Shown here: positions 34,139 through 43,833 of the stretch, one piece after another
How positions within the stretch are numbered: position 1 is the stretch's first letter
Layout of the letters: each line of letters begins with the position of its first letter
DNA from: Ignavibacteriota bacterium
Lineage (GTDB): Bacteria > Bacteroidota > Ignavibacteria > Ignavibacteriales > Ignavibacteriaceae
DNA length: 64,000 nt
Direction of reading: 5' to 3'
Assembly (NCBI GenBank): GCA_013285425.1
Contig: CP053447.1
Coordinates: 1,246,001 to 1,310,000, forward strand
The notes under the pieces: model-generated
Told to the model about the DNA's origin: nothing
The model's input: the letters and a program-made list of their open reading frames with translations, nothing else
The model's database searches: none
Translations under genes and position numbers: made by a program

Positions 34139-36214
34139 TTAAAAGAAAAAGAAAAAAATTATAATAGAAAATACTACCAGCACAATGTAGGTTTGAACCT
34201 TGCCTGTTTGTACTCTTCTGAAAATCAAACCGAAAAATCCACTTAAATAAGCCATAAAATTTACTAATCCATCAACAACGTATTTATCAAATCCGCCCAT
34301 AAATGTTGAAAAAGCATGTGTTACTGTTGCTGACCCATTTACAATTCCGTCAACTATTTTAGCATCAAACCAAGACATAAATCTGCTAAAACCGAATAAA
34401 CCTGTAACAAATGTTTTTTGATAAAACTCATCAAAGAACCATTTGTTAAATGAGAAATTGTACAATGGTTTAACATTACTGACAAGTTTATCAACATTAA
34501 CCTTTTTCCATTGATAGAATGCAAATGCTAAAAAGATTCCTAATGCAGCAGCAAAAAGTGATAAGAACATAGCTGGATAATGTGCGCTGTGCATTGCTTC
34601 GGAATATTGTTCAGAATAAAGAACTGTACTATGTTCAGATACATTGGTTTGTGCAATCATTTCAGCAGATTGCATAAAATCAAAACGTGTTGAATTTGGT
34701 GTATGCAGTTCGGGACTATTGATCCATTTAGTAAGGAACCAGCCTTGTTCCGCACTTACTGGATTTGGAGTATAGAAAATAAAAATCGATAAGACAGCCA
34801 ACACTGCTAACGGCATTGCCATAACAAAAGGTGATTCTTTAGCGTGTTCAAATTTATGATGATCTCTTGGCTCGCCATGAAAAGTAATTACTACTAATCT
34901 AAACATATAAAAAGCTGTTAACAGTGCTACTAAAAGTCCGGCAACAGCAAAGATCCAATAACCTGTTAAAGAACCGAAAGCAAACGTACCGGCAAGTATT
35001 CCGTCTTTGCTTAAAAACCCGGATGTTAATGGAATACCAGAAACAGCTAATGATGAAATTAAAAAAGTAATATAAGTTAAAGGCATCTTTTTTCTTAGTC
35101 CGCCCATATTTCTGATATCTTGTTCATGGTGCATCGAATGGATAACAGAACCTGAGCCTAAGAACAAACAGGCTTTAAAGAAAGCATGAGTTACCAGATG
35201 GAAGAAAGCAAATTTATATGCACCAACGCCAAGAGCCATAACCATATAACCAAGCTGTGAAACAGTAGAGTAAGCCAAGACTTTTTTAATATCATTTTGT
35301 GTTAAAGCTATTGTAGCTGGTATAAATGCTGACAACATCCCAATAATCGCAATAAACATCATTGCATCAGCAGTAAGCAAACCGAATATTCTGATAGTAA
35401 GATAAACACCGGCAGCAACCATTGTTGCAGCATGTATTAAAGCACTAACAGGCGTGGGACCTTCCATAGCATCCGGCAGCCAAACGTGAAGAGGGAATTG
35501 AGCAGATTTACCTATTGCACCCATAAAGAGTAAAATGCCGGTTACTGAAAGCCAGAAATCTGAATTAAAAGGAAGAACACCAGCACTGATTGAAGAAAAT
35601 ATCTGATCAAATGAAAAAGTGTGATAGGTTATGTATAAAATTAAAATACCAATTAACATACCGGTATCACCGATTCTGTTTACAAGGAATGCTTTTTTGC
35701 CTGCATCGGCAGCAGATTTTTTCTCAAACCAGAATCCAATCAGCAGATATGATGAAAGACCAACCAGTTCCCAGAACATATACATCATTATAATGCTGTG
35801 TGTAAGTACAATCCCGTTCATTGAAAATGTAAACAAACCAAGATATGCGAAATAGCGGTTATATCTTTCATCGCCCTTCATGTAAGCGATAGAAAAGTAA
35901 TGAACCAATCCGCTTATCAAAGCAACAACAAACAACATCAGTACTGTAATGTTATCTATTAAAAAGCCAAGTTTAATTGCAAAGGTGTCTGTAAGTCTGA
36001 ACCATTCAAATTCGGCAGTAATTTTATCATCAGCAAAATAAGATAACTTACCGAAGGCTAATACAACTGATGCTATCAGAACAACGGTCAGAATAAACAC
36101 TTCAAAAAGAAAAACTGATTTAACCTTTTTACCAAGCAGCAGGGTTACGATAAAACCAAGCAGCGGCAGAAATAAGATAGCAGTTGATAAATTTATTAAA
36201 ACTGATTCTGTCAT
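34139..36214 (-). CDS. nuoL: NADH-quinone oxidoreductase subunit L
   Basis: NuoL is the distal antiporter-like subunit and carries the long lateral helix that runs along the membrane arm. The 691-residue length fits this. It contains the TM5 glutamate in MYMFWELVGLSSYLLIGFW, the lysine block IGKSAQFPLHVWLPDAMEGPTPVSALIHAATM, the KKVLAYSTVSQLGYM helix and the ACLFLGSGSVIHSMHHEQDIRNMGG loop. A C-terminal extension (from about residue 560) holds the predicted lateral helix and a last anchoring helix ending in a run of phenylalanines. It follows nuoK by two bases. All channel residues I can place are kept. Confidence 0.96.
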   Translation of the reverse strand: MTESVLINLSTAILFLPLLGFIVTLLLGKKVKSVFLFEVFILTVVLIASVVLAFGKLSYFADDKITAEFEWFRLTDTFAIKLGFLIDNITVLMLFVVALISGLVHYFSIAYMKGDERYNRYFAYLGLFTFSMNGIVLTHSIIMMYMFWELVGLSSYLLIGFWFEKKSAADAGKKAFLVNRIGDTGMLIGILILYITYHTFSFDQIFSSISAGVLPFNSDFWLSVTGILLFMGAIGKSAQFPLHVWLPDAMEGPTPVSALIHAATMVAAGVYLTIRIFGLLTADAMMFIAIIGMLSAFIPATIALTQNDIKKVLAYSTVSQLGYMVMALGVGAYKFAFFHLVTHAFFKACLFLGSGSVIHSMHHEQDIRNMGGLRKKMPLTYITFLISSLAVSGIPLTSGFLSKDGILAGTFAFGSLTGYWIFAVAGLLVALLTAFYMFRLVVITFHGEPRDHHKFEHAKESPFVMAMPLAVLAVLSIFIFYTPNPVSAEQGWFLTKWINSPELHTPNSTRFDFMQSAEMIAQTNVSEHSTVLYSEQYSEAMHSAHYPAMFLSLFAAALGIFLAFAFYQWKKVNVDKLVSNVKPLYNFSFNKWFFDEFYQKTFVTGLFGFSRFMSWFDAKIVDGIVNGSATVTHAFSTFMGGFDKYVVDGLVNFMAYLSGFFGLIFRRVQTGKVQTYIVLVVFSIIIFFFFF

Positions 36215-36216
36215 TA

Positions 36217-36525
36217 CTAATCTTTCAGATTATCAATCTCATCTATATTTACGGTTGATAATGTTTTATAAATATTTAAAACTATTGCCAGAGCAATTGC
36301 AGCTTCGGCAGCTGCCAGAACAATAACAAATAATGCTATCAGATGACCCTGTAATCCGAAATTACCATAGCGCGAGAATGCAATAAAATTAATATTTGCT
36401 GAATTAAGGATTAACTCAATGCCCATTAAAACCAGAATAGCATTTTTTCTTGTTACGATTGCGTAAATACCCATTGAGAACAACAAAGTACTTACGACTA
36501 AAAAATGATTTAAACCTACTTCCAT
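36217..36525 (-). CDS. nuoK: NADH-quinone oxidoreductase subunit K
   Basis: NuoK is a small three-helix membrane subunit in the heel of complex I that helps link quinone chemistry to proton movement. The 102-residue protein has the signature GIYAIVTRKNAILVLMGIELILNSANINFIAF with the functional glutamate (MGIEL) on the second helix, and the AAAEAAIALAIVLNIYK third helix with the second conserved glutamate. Length is exactly typical. Its start overlaps the nuoJ stop at 36525 by one base and nuoL begins two bases after its stop. Confidence 0.95.
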   Translation of the reverse strand: MEVGLNHFLVVSTLLFSMGIYAIVTRKNAILVLMGIELILNSANINFIAFSRYGNFGLQGHLIALFVIVLAAAEAAIALAIVLNIYKTLSTVNIDEIDNLKD

Positions 36526-37019
36526 TATTTTTCTCTTCTTGCCATTGATGCTGCACCTATTAGTGCAATCAATAAAATAATTCCAAGTAATTCAAAGATC
36601 AGGGCATATTCCTGAATAAGCATTGTACCGAGTGCTTTAGTCGTTGGTTCAGGTGCTGCAGTTGATACAGTTAACCAGCTTGAATTTATCAAGGCAGCTA
36701 ATAATGAACCGGTCAATAAACCAATAGCTATTGTAGCAGGATAAATATTAATTGTACCGGTTTTAATTTCAACATTTGTAATTTTATTTGTAAGCATTAC
36801 ACCGAAGAGCAATAATATCAGAATACCGCCTACATAAACAATTAACTGAACTATAGCTACAAAGTCAGCACCAAGTAAAACATAGATACCAGCTACACCA
36901 AAAAATGTGAACAATAAAAAGAAGCCGGAGTAAATGATATTTCTGTTTGTTACAACAAAAAAGCCGGAGATAACAGTTAATGCAGCAAACAAGTAAAACA
37001 TTAAATCGTAAAGGTTCAA
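36525..37019 (-). CDS. nuoJ: NADH-quinone oxidoreductase subunit J
   Basis: NuoJ is a five-helix membrane subunit beside NuoK and NuoA; its third helix is the pi-bulge gate in known structures. The product ends ILLIALIGAASMARRE, as is usual. The frame is open up to 37061, but that would overlap nuoI by 38 bases and add a Lys/Asn-rich stretch unlike the family. TTG 37019 is chosen because it lies just after the nuoI stop, has AAGGA (37028-37032, minus strand) eight bases before it, and gives the normal short start MNLYDLMFYLF and a protein of 164 residues. Confidence 0.93.
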   Translation of the reverse strand: MNLYDLMFYLFAALTVISGFFVVTNRNIIYSGFFLLFTFFGVAGIYVLLGADFVAIVQLIVYVGGILILLLFGVMLTNKITNVEIKTGTINIYPATIAIGLLTGSLLAALINSSWLTVSTAAPEPTTKALGTMLIQEYALIFELLGIILLIALIGAASMARREK

Positions 37020-37023
37020 TTTA

Positions 37024-37599
37024 TTATTCCTTAGGTTGATCTTTTTTTTGTTCAGTTTCAATTTTTGGTTTTGACTCTGCAGCAGCCTTTAATTTTTCAG
37101 CTTCCTTTTCTGCATTAAACTTAGCCAGATTATCGCGTTTTTGCTGTCTTTCTTCAGGCGTTAAAGTTACGAAATCAAAAATAAGGTCATCACGCTGATA
37201 TTCCGAAAACTCATAAACATCAGTCATATAAATACAATCAGTAGGGCAAGGGAAAACACACAATTGACAATAACAGCATTTTGAAAAGTCTATTGTAAAA
37301 CCAGTAACCCATAAAGCTTTCTTTTTACCATTTGAAGTTTTTCCAAGGTCTTCAGCAGGCAATGCTTTAGTAGTTTCAATTTGAATACAGCTAACCGGAC
37401 AAGCTCTTGCACACTGATCGCAGCCGATACAATCATCCATATTAACATAGAGTCTGTTTCTTTCGCGCTCGGGTAATTCAGGTTTTACATCCGGGTATTG
37501 TATAGTTACAGATGGAACAAACAGATGCTTTAAAGTTACTTTCATACCAATAAAGATTGTTACCAAAGCTGTATAAATATTTGAGAAATATTCTTTCAT
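37024..37599 (-). CDS. nuoI: NADH-quinone oxidoreductase subunit I (2 x 4Fe-4S)
   Basis: NuoI carries clusters N6a and N6b that pass electrons toward NuoB. The 191-residue protein has the two complete ferredoxin motifs CIGCDQCARACPVSCI and CCYCQLCVFPCPTDCI, eight ligand cysteines in all, after an N-terminal membrane-docking helix. The C-terminal tail (about 150-191) is a charged Lys/Glu-rich extension with low complexity, longer than the E. coli protein and of unknown role. It lies nine bases after nuoH and just before the TTG start of nuoJ. This fits an intact quinone-module link in the complex. Confidence 0.96.
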   Translation of the reverse strand: MKEYFSNIYTALVTIFIGMKVTLKHLFVPSVTIQYPDVKPELPERERNRLYVNMDDCIGCDQCARACPVSCIQIETTKALPAEDLGKTSNGKKKALWVTGFTIDFSKCCYCQLCVFPCPTDCIYMTDVYEFSEYQRDDLIFDFVTLTPEERQQKRDNLAKFNAEKEAEKLKAAAESKPKIETEQKKDQPKE

Positions 37600-37607
37600 T
37601 TCAAAAT

Positions 37608-38693
37608 TTAAATTAAGGTAATAAAACCAATGACTATAAGATTTACAAATGCAATTGGAATCAGATACTTCCAGCTTACTGCCATCAATTGATCAACGCG
37701 TAATCTTGGTAAAGTCCATCGCAGCCACATTTGCACAAAGACAAAAAACAATCCTTTTGCAGCAAACCACAAAAACTGTTCTATTGGTATAAGCCATTCA
37801 ACACCTAACAAATTTCCTAAATAGCCGACAGGTGATTGATAACCGCCAAAAAACAATGCAGCAACAATTGCAGAAACAGCATACATATTTGCATATTCAG
37901 CTAAAAAGAACATAGCGAATTTCATTCCTGAATATTCTGTATGATAACCTGCAACAAGTTCTGATTCAGCTTCTGGAATATCAAAAGGCACACGGTTAAC
38001 TTCAGCCAAAGTGCTTATATAAATTATAATGAATCCAATAAGCATTGATGGAATGAGTAAAAATTTAGTCAGACTAAAACCGGGTCCGCCAAAGATATAC
38101 CAGTTCCAAAAATATCCGGTCTGCATTTCACTTAGTGTATGCAGACTCATTGTTTCACTAACCATAACAAGACTAAGCACGACCAGCATTGTAGGAATTT
38201 CATAACTTACAATCTGTGCAACTGATCTCATCGAACCGAGCAGGGAATATTTATTATTTGATGCCCAGCCAGCCATTAATATTCCTGCAACAACAAGTCC
38301 TGTAACCGCAATAATATAAAATATGCCTAAATCAACTTCAGAGCCGATATAATAACTGCTGAATGGGATCGCGGCAAAAGCAGCATAGCTTCCAGCAAAA
38401 ACCAAAACAGGTGCAAAATTAAACAAAGGCTTATCAGTATCTGAAGCGACAATATCTTCTTTCTGAATAAGTTTAATGATATCAGCGATAGTTTGGTTCC
38501 AGCCATGCCATCCAATTCTCATCGGACCAAGCCTGTCTTGCATATGTGCAGAAACTTTCCGCTCAGCCAAAACTGCAAAAAGAGCATAAGGCAGAATAAA
38601 TAAAAACAACGGAAGCAGGCTCATCAGAATTCCAGATGCTATTCCTGCTATAACAGTATTGCCAAACAAATCAACAAAAAAATCGTACATCAT
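37608..38693 (-). CDS. nuoH: NADH-quinone oxidoreductase subunit H
   Basis: NuoH is the membrane subunit that forms the quinone tunnel with NuoB and NuoD and the first half-channel of the proton path. The 361-residue protein has eight or nine membrane helices. Signatures are [22 protein letters not shown] with the cytoplasmic loop, [23 protein letters not shown], the acidic [29 protein letters not shown] loop at the quinone site, and [13 protein letters not shown]. All are normal. The start overlaps nuoD by four bases (ATGA), a sign of coupled translation. Confidence 0.96.
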   Translation of the reverse strand: MMYDFFVDLFGNTVIAGIASGILMSLLPLFLFILPYALFAVLAERKVSAHMQDRLGPMRIGWHGWNQTIADIIKLIQKEDIVASDTDKPLFNFAPVLVFAGSYAAFAAIPFSSYYIGSEVDLGIFYIIAVTGLVVAGILMAGWASNNKYSLLGSMRSVAQIVSYEIPTMLVVLSLVMVSETMSLHTLSEMQTGYFWNWYIFGGPGFSLTKFLLIPSMLIGFIIIYISTLAEVNRVPFDIPEAESELVAGYHTEYSGMKFAMFFLAEYANMYAVSAIVAALFFGGYQSPVGYLGNLLGVEWLIPIEQFLWFAAKGLFFVFVQMWLRWTLPRLRVDQLMAVSWKYLIPIAFVNLIVIGFITLI

Positions 38694-39838
38694 CTGTCAA
38701 TCTCTCCTAATACAATATCAATACTGCCGAGAATTGTGATAACATCTGCTATCATATAACCCTTACACAATTCGCCAAGTATCTGCAGTGTAACAAATGA
38801 AGGTGCTCTAACTTTTACTCTGTAAGGAGTTGTTGAGCCATCGCTAATTATAAAATAACCTAATTCACCTCTGGGATTTTCAACCCTGCCGTAAACATGC
38901 CCGGCATTTGGTTTAATTCTTTTTGGGATAGCTGATTGCACATCTCCATCAGGCAACTGATCCAATGCCTGTTCAATAATCTTAAGGCTTTCTTCCATTT
39001 CTAAAATTCGTACGAAATATCTGTCCCAGCTATCACCAACTGTTCCGTGCGTTCCTTTGCCAACGGGAATATCAAAATCAAATTTACTATAAACAGAATA
39101 CGGATCATCTTTTCTTATATCCCACTTAATTCCAGATGCTCTTAAATTAGGACCTGAAACACCGAAATTAATCGCGGTCTTAACAGGCAGGATACCTACA
39201 TTTGCAGTACGATCTATAAAAATTTTGTTATAACTTAAAATGTCATTAAGCTCTTTAATTGTAGGTTTAAATTCTTTTATAAAATCTCTTGTTTTTCTAA
39301 CAAAGTCAGGATGTAAATCGTGAGATAAACCGCCGACCCATATATAATTATATAATAATCTCGCTCCGCAGGTAATTTCAAACAGATGCAGGATTTTTTC
39401 TCTGTCTCTAAAACAATAAAGGAAAGGAGTAAAAGCTCCGATATCAGCTCCATAAGTTCCTAATGCAACAAGGTGCGAGGCTATTCGCTGAAGTTCAGCC
39501 ATAATTACCCTGATATATTCTACTCTTTGAGGTACTTCAATTCCAAGAAGTTTTTCCATTGCAACAGCATAACCTAATTCATTTCCCATAGATGCCAGAT
39601 AATCCATGCGATCTGTATAAGGAACAATTTGAGGATAAGTCATTGCTTCACAATGCTTTTCAAAACATCTGTGCAAGTAACCTATATGAGGAGTTACTTT
39701 AGTAATAATTTCACCTTCAAGAGCAAGTTCTAATCTTAATACTCCGTGAGTGGATGGGTGTTGTGGACCCATATTAAGAACCATTTCTTCAGTGCGAATT
39801 GCAGAACTTTTTGTATTTATCATTAAATCCTGTGACAT
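38690..39838 (-). CDS. nuoD: NADH-quinone oxidoreductase subunit D
   Basis: NuoD is the 49-kDa-type peripheral subunit whose cleft holds the quinone head group. The 382-residue protein has [15 protein letters not shown] at residues 21-35, with the conserved histidines of the HPSTHG loop, and the [27 protein letters not shown] block. The C-terminal [20 protein letters not shown] is the standard ending. NuoC and NuoD are separate here, unlike the fused form of E. coli. Start and length are ordinary. It sits two bases after nuoC and overlaps nuoH, in the usual B-C-D-H order. Confidence 0.96.
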   Translation of the reverse strand: MSQDLMINTKSSAIRTEEMVLNMGPQHPSTHGVLRLELALEGEIITKVTPHIGYLHRCFEKHCEAMTYPQIVPYTDRMDYLASMGNELGYAVAMEKLLGIEVPQRVEYIRVIMAELQRIASHLVALGTYGADIGAFTPFLYCFRDREKILHLFEITCGARLLYNYIWVGGLSHDLHPDFVRKTRDFIKEFKPTIKELNDILSYNKIFIDRTANVGILPVKTAINFGVSGPNLRASGIKWDIRKDDPYSVYSKFDFDIPVGKGTHGTVGDSWDRYFVRILEMEESLKIIEQALDQLPDGDVQSAIPKRIKPNAGHVYGRVENPRGELGYFIISDGSTTPYRVKVRAPSFVTLQILGELCKGYMIADVITILGSIDIVLGEIDR

Positions 39839-39840
39839 TG

Positions 39841-40329
39841 TTAGAATGGTACTTTCATTCCCTGATAAAACTCAGGGTTTTCATAATCTTTTCTTAAAGG
39901 GTGACCAGCTTCCCAATCATAAGGCATAAGTATTCTTCTCAGGTCAGGATGATTTAAGAATTTAATTCCAAACATATCATAAGCTTCGCGCTCGTGCCAA
40001 TTAGCGCCTTTCCAAATATCAGTTACAGAAGCCACTTCCGGGCTATTTCTATCCGTAACAACTTTTAATACTAATTTATGTTTTAACTCTGTTGATTCAA
40101 GATGATAATACACACTTAACTGATTTGCCTTAATTTCATCAACTCCGGACAAATTGATTAAAGAATCAAAATTAAGCTCAGGGTTATCGTGAAGAAAGTG
40201 TGATATTTTATCAATTACTAACGGGTTACAAATAATAAAACCTTCAACAGGTAAATCTGATTTAAGTTCAAAACTAAAATCTGGAAAATTTTCTTTTAAT
40301 GCCTGTAAAATTTCTTCAGTATTTTTCAT
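39841..40329 (-). CDS. nuoC: NADH-quinone oxidoreductase subunit C
   Basis: NuoC is the 30-kDa-type subunit of the connecting arm, with no cofactor. The 162-residue protein shows the diagnostic block [42 protein letters not shown] region (here [12 protein letters not shown] with one extra Ala), after a beta-rich N-terminal domain. It ends with a short [12 protein letters not shown] tail. The four-base overlap with nuoB and two-base gap to nuoD show tight coupling. The small insertion in the last motif is a minor variation I would not read anything into. Confidence 0.94.
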   Translation of the reverse strand: MKNTEEILQALKENFPDFSFELKSDLPVEGFIICNPLVIDKISHFLHDNPELNFDSLINLSGVDEIKANQLSVYYHLESTELKHKLVLKVVTDRNSPEVASVTDIWKGANWHEREAYDMFGIKFLNHPDLRRILMPYDWEAGHPLRKDYENPEFYQGMKVPF

Positions 40330-40817
40330 GTTGATTTTTTTACTAAACTTGTTTTACGGATTTTTTCCTGAAGTTTAATTAACCCCTCTAATAAAGCTTC
40401 AGGTCTTGGAGGACATCCCGGAACATAAACATCAACAGGGATAACTCTATCAATACCTTTAAGAACATGATAGCCATGTTCCCAGTATGGTCCACCGCTA
40501 TTAGAACAACTACCCATCGAAATAATGTATTTTGGTTCGGGCATTTGTTCATAAAGTCTTTTAATCCGGGTTGCCATTTTCAATGTTACAGTGCCGGATA
40601 TTATAATAATATCTGCATGTCTTGGTGAAGGGCGGGGAATAACTCCAAATCTGTCAAAATCATAATGAGATGCTGATGTTGCCATCATCTCGATTGCACA
40701 ACAAGCTAATCCAAAACTAACTTGCCATAATGATGACAATCGCGCCCAGTTCATTAAGTCTTCAGCTTTGGCTATAACAATGTTGCCGTCAGTAAATTCT
40801 TTGTCAAGTAAACCCAT
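40326..40817 (-). CDS. nuoB: NADH-quinone oxidoreductase subunit B
   Basis: NuoB holds cluster N2, the last redox centre before quinone. The 163-residue protein has all ligand-bearing segments: the tandem cysteines in [12 protein letters not shown], the [11 protein letters not shown] cysteine and [17 protein letters not shown] with the fourth. The [15 protein letters not shown] strand is standard. It overlaps nuoA by one base and nuoC by four. Nothing is missing, so quinone reduction by this complex should be conventional. Confidence 0.97.
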   Translation of the reverse strand: MGLLDKEFTDGNIVIAKAEDLMNWARLSSLWQVSFGLACCAIEMMATSASHYDFDRFGVIPRPSPRHADIIIISGTVTLKMATRIKRLYEQMPEPKYIISMGSCSNSGGPYWEHGYHVLKGIDRVIPVDVYVPGCPPRPEALLEGLIKLQEKIRKTSLVKKST

Positions 40818-41245
40818 TAAACCTCTAACAATTCTTCTTCTACTTCTGCTACAGGTTGCTTATTTATCATCGGAGGTTGAACTTTTGGCTTCTCCCATTC
40901 CAGATCGCCTTTACGCCATTCATAAGCCATACCTAAACCTAAGAGCACTAAAAAAACTAAGCCAACCAGGAAGCCGGTAATACCAAATGCTTTATAGCCT
41001 AAAGCCCAGGGAATCAGTAATACAACTTCAACATCAAAAATCAGGAAGATAAGTGCAACAACATAAAATCTTATATTAAATTTTATCCAGGGTGAACCTT
41101 CCGGATTTTCGCCGCATTCATAAGTCAGTAATTTTTCTTTTGTTGGTCTGTGAGGACGAATAAGTTTTGAAAGGAATACAAGCCCAATAACAAATATCAT
41201 TGCTATTAAAATAAAGATAAAAGCTTTTCCGAATTCTGTTAGCAT
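40817..41245 (-). CDS. nuoA: NADH-quinone oxidoreductase subunit A
   Basis: NuoA is a three-helix membrane subunit at the heel of complex I and the first gene of the operon. The 142-residue protein has the conserved loop [36 protein letters not shown] with the cysteine that changes exposure during turnover, and the acidic membrane residues in DVEVVLL. A C-terminal acidic tail (about residues 115-142) extends beyond the E. coli length. A consensus Bacteroidota promoter lies 22-52 bases upstream, so the whole A-B-C-D-H-I-J-K-L-M-N run is probably one transcript. nuoE, nuoF and nuoG do not occur in this window. Confidence 0.95.
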   Translation of the reverse strand: MLTEFGKAFIFILIAMIFVIGLVFLSKLIRPHRPTKEKLLTYECGENPEGSPWIKFNIRFYVVALIFLIFDVEVVLLIPWALGYKAFGITGFLVGLVFLVLLGLGMAYEWRKGDLEWEKPKVQPPMINKQPVAEVEEELLEV

Positions 41246-41266
41246 AACTTTTAAAAATTATTGGCT

Positions 41267-41297
41267 CAAAGTTACCATTGCCTTTGTGGAATGTCAA
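41267..41297 (-). promoter_or_regulatory. Bacteroidota-type promoter of the nuo operon
   Basis: On the minus strand TTG (41297-41295) and TAACTTTG (41274-41267) are separated by 20 bases, an exact match to the consensus and the same -7 octamer as the atpD promoter. nuoA starts 21 bases downstream. Confidence 0.78.
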
Positions 41298-41848
41298 GAA
41301 TTCTTAAATAAAAACATTGATGATTCAGAAAAGTTGATAATTATTGTTAGTAAATTATTGTGTCAATTGCTGTTTCACACTGATCTTTATTTTAGATTTT
41401 TCGCTTCTTCAATGCTTATTCTGTTATTTTGCATTCAATGGAACACGGATTTAACTGATTTAACGGATATAAACTGATTAATCGATAATAATAATCTTTC
41501 ATGTATCCTTAACCAGTATTGTATTTGCTTTTTTTCTTTCTGGTACTCTTTGAGTAATATTTTAAATGTGGATAGGGTTAAAGTAGGTAAAGCATAATTT
41601 ATGTTTTGAATTAATTGATTTAATCCTCTGATAATAATTTTAAAATACATTGTGCATTTCAGTAAAAGACTTTCCTTCTTTCAAGGCTGATGTTATGAAT
41701 ACCAATCCTAGCTAATTCTTAAATTCAATCGCTGCTAATAAAATTTGATATTTTGATTTTCAATGGACTCGTTTTATCAAATACCAATATTTTTGTAACT
41801 TTTATCAGTAAACCTTAACAATTTCGAAAAAAGCAATTCAAGATATTT
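41298..41848. other. Intergenic region between nuoA and alr
   Basis: This AT-rich stretch of about 550 bases lies between divergent genes. It holds the GAT-phased repeat at 41441-41490 and a TATTTTTG octamer at 41788-41795, which fits a -7 element for alr but has no TTG at the right distance. Two short open frames (41286-41477 on plus, 41435-41650 on minus) have no ribosome site or recognisable product and I do not count them as genes. Confidence 0.6.
41441..41490 (+). repeat. GAT-phased repeat, intergenic copy
   Basis: GAACACGGAT is followed by GAT at steps of about 8-10 bases (ATTTAACTGATTTAACGGAT and onward to AATCGATAATA). The opening ten bases differ by one base from those of the tract at the start of hsdS (GAACACAGAT at 21981). 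This copy lies outside any gene. Confidence 0.6.
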
Positions 41849-42970
41849 ATGCGTCCAACAAAAGCTTTAATAAATGCTGTTAATCTTAAAAAAAATTATT
41901 TGAATATCCGTGAGAAAGTCGGCAATGTTAAAATCATGGCAGTTGTCAAAGCAGATGCTTACGGACATAATGTTAAGTTAGTTGTTCAGACATTAAATTC
42001 ACTTGGAAATAAAAAGCCTGATTATTATGCAGTTGCTACAATTGAAGAAGGGATAGAATTAAAGAAAATAAAAGTACCTCAACCTGTGGTTATTTTTGAT
42101 CTTATTGACGAAGATTCAGTTAATGATATTATTGAGTTTGATTTGATAACAACTATTTTTACGGATAGACACATAAAAGTATTAACCGATGAACTTAAAA
42201 GAACAAAGTCAAAAAGAAAAGTTAAAGTCCATGTTAATATTGATACCGGAATGCGCAGATTGGGTGTTGATTATCAGGAAGCATTTGAATTTATCAAGAG
42301 ACTATCTAGAATAAAACAAATTATTATTGATGGCATTTACACACACTTTGCAACATCGGATGAAGCAGGAAGTAAATTCACAAAACTGCAGATAAAAAGA
42401 TTTGATTCAGTTATCAAAAAACTGAGGGATAATAAAATTAATGTCGGGTTAGTATATTCGGCTAATTCCGGTGCAATATTAGATTTTCCTGAAGCATATT
42501 ATGATATGGTTAGACCTGGGATTTCTTTATACGGATATTATCCGTCATTGAAAACATCAAAAGAATTAAAATTAAGTCCGGTAATGTCAGTAATTTCAAA
42601 AGTAGGTTCGGTTAAGATTGTGGATAAAGGTGAATCAATTAGTTATGGCAGAAAGTACTTTACTAAACGGAAAACAAAAATTGTAACAATTCCAATGGGT
42701 TATGCTGATGGATTTTCAAGAAATTTAACTAATAAAGCTAAGGCAATCATCAAAGGTAAATTATATGATCAGGTAGGTATTGTTACAATGGATAGAGTAA
42801 TGATTGATGTTGGAACTGATAATATAAAAGTTGGTGATGATGTAATTTTAATTGGCAAAAACGGTAAATTAGCAATAGATGCATGGGATTGGTCTAGAAA
42901 ACTTAATACAATTCCTTATGAAGTTCTTTGTGGAATAAGCAAAAGAGTTCCAAGAGTATTAGTAAAATAA
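41849..42970 (+). CDS. alr: Alanine racemase Alr
   Basis: Alr is a PLP enzyme that interconverts L- and D-alanine for peptidoglycan. The 373-residue protein has the cofactor lysine K34 in MAVVKADAYGHN. The HVNIDTGMRRLGV strand is present, as is the barrel loop MVRPGISLYGYYP, and the C-terminal domain's catalytic tyrosine lies in SYGRKYFTK. Phosphate contacts and the MGYADGFSR loop are normal. The order of domains (TIM barrel then beta domain) and length fit. A TATTTTTG element lies 53 bases upstream. The next gene's ATG overlaps its TAA by one base. Confidence 0.95.
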   Translation: MRPTKALINAVNLKKNYLNIREKVGNVKIMAVVKADAYGHNVKLVVQTLNSLGNKKPDYYAVATIEEGIELKKIKVPQPVVIFDLIDEDSVNDIIEFDLITTIFTDRHIKVLTDELKRTKSKRKVKVHVNIDTGMRRLGVDYQEAFEFIKRLSRIKQIIIDGIYTHFATSDEAGSKFTKLQIKRFDSVIKKLRDNKINVGLVYSANSGAILDFPEAYYDMVRPGISLYGYYPSLKTSKELKLSPVMSVISKVGSVKIVDKGESISYGRKYFTKRKTKIVTIPMGYADGFSRNLTNKAKAIIKGKLYDQVGIVTMDRVMIDVGTDNIKVGDDVILIGKNGKLAIDAWDWSRKLNTIPYEVLCGISKRVPRVLVK

Positions 42971-43833
42971 TGGATCTGATTAAAAATTATATTAACCAGA
43001 GTATATCAATAGCGGCAAATAACTTACGGCTGAACAATCAGCAGATTGAAGTTGTTGCATTGCTTAAAGAAACTATTTCTAAATCAGATAAGCTTAGTGA
43101 TGATCTTATTAATATGAAAAAGATTACCGAGCTTTCTACCCTGGCTATCAGATTAAACGATATATATAATTCATTAACACAAAATCCGATAGACTTCTTA
43201 AAAATGTCAGATCAATTTAAGGAACACAGCAGGTTTCTAATTAAGGATTTAGGACATATGCTCGATGTTTGCACACCGGTTATTTTTAAATCTGCGATTG
43301 AAAAATTAAAAGGAATTGATAAGGATACTAAAGAAGAAATAAGGGTTGATTTATCAAAACGGGTTTATGATGATGAACCATTTGAAAGATCTCAAACAGA
43401 TGAAATAAAAGAAGAAATTATTTTTGAAGAAGCAGAGGAAACAGAAACTGAAGAGATTATTCAGAATTTTGAATCAATAATCTTAAGTCCTATTAAACCA
43501 TTAGATAATTTATTGAAAAAATTATCTGATAATGATGTTGAATATGAAGAGCTGATTAAGTTCTCGAAAATAATGGATGAAAATGCATCTTTATCCCGAA
43601 AGATCGGATTTGAGATTTTATCAGGTATGCATAGAATAGTTTCTAAAGCACTGATCCTTATTAAGAACCGGGATTTGATGCCTGGTAAAGAAGTAATAGA
43701 AAGTTTAAGAGCTTGTTTAATAGTTATTGTGGCAGTTGTGCGGGGCAAAGATGTTGATATTAATAATTATTTAAACAAGGCTGAGCGGTTTGGCAATCAA
43801 TTATTAAAAATAAAAAGCAAGGATACTAAATAA
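42970..43833 (+). CDS. Conserved helical protein of unknown function between alr and manC
   Basis: I do not recognise this 287-residue protein. The start ATG 42970 overlaps the alr stop by one base; an upstream GTG in the frame lies within alr and is not favoured. It appears wholly helical and cytosolic, with no signal or membrane segment. Two helical halves (about 1-120 and 170-287) flank an acidic linker at about 140-170 rich in Glu (for example EEIIFEEAEETETEE). No cofactor or catalytic motif is visible. The stop overlaps the manC start by one base, so it is translated with its neighbours. The linkage may concern cell-envelope precursors, but that is inference from position only. Confidence 0.72.
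   Translation: MDLIKNYINQSISIAANNLRLNNQQIEVVALLKETISKSDKLSDDLINMKKITELSTLAIRLNDIYNSLTQNPIDFLKMSDQFKEHSRFLIKDLGHMLDVCTPVIFKSAIEKLKGIDKDTKEEIRVDLSKRVYDDEPFERSQTDEIKEEIIFEEAEETETEEIIQNFESIILSPIKPLDNLLKKLSDNDVEYEELIKFSKIMDENASLSRKIGFEILSGMHRIVSKALILIKNRDLMPGKEVIESLRACLIVIVAVVRGKDVDINNYLNKAERFGNQLLKIKSKDTK

Noticed and set aside
41286..41650. Two short open frames in the nuoA-alr gap
   Set aside because: No ribosome site, low complexity, and they run across the nuo promoter and the GAT-phased repeat.
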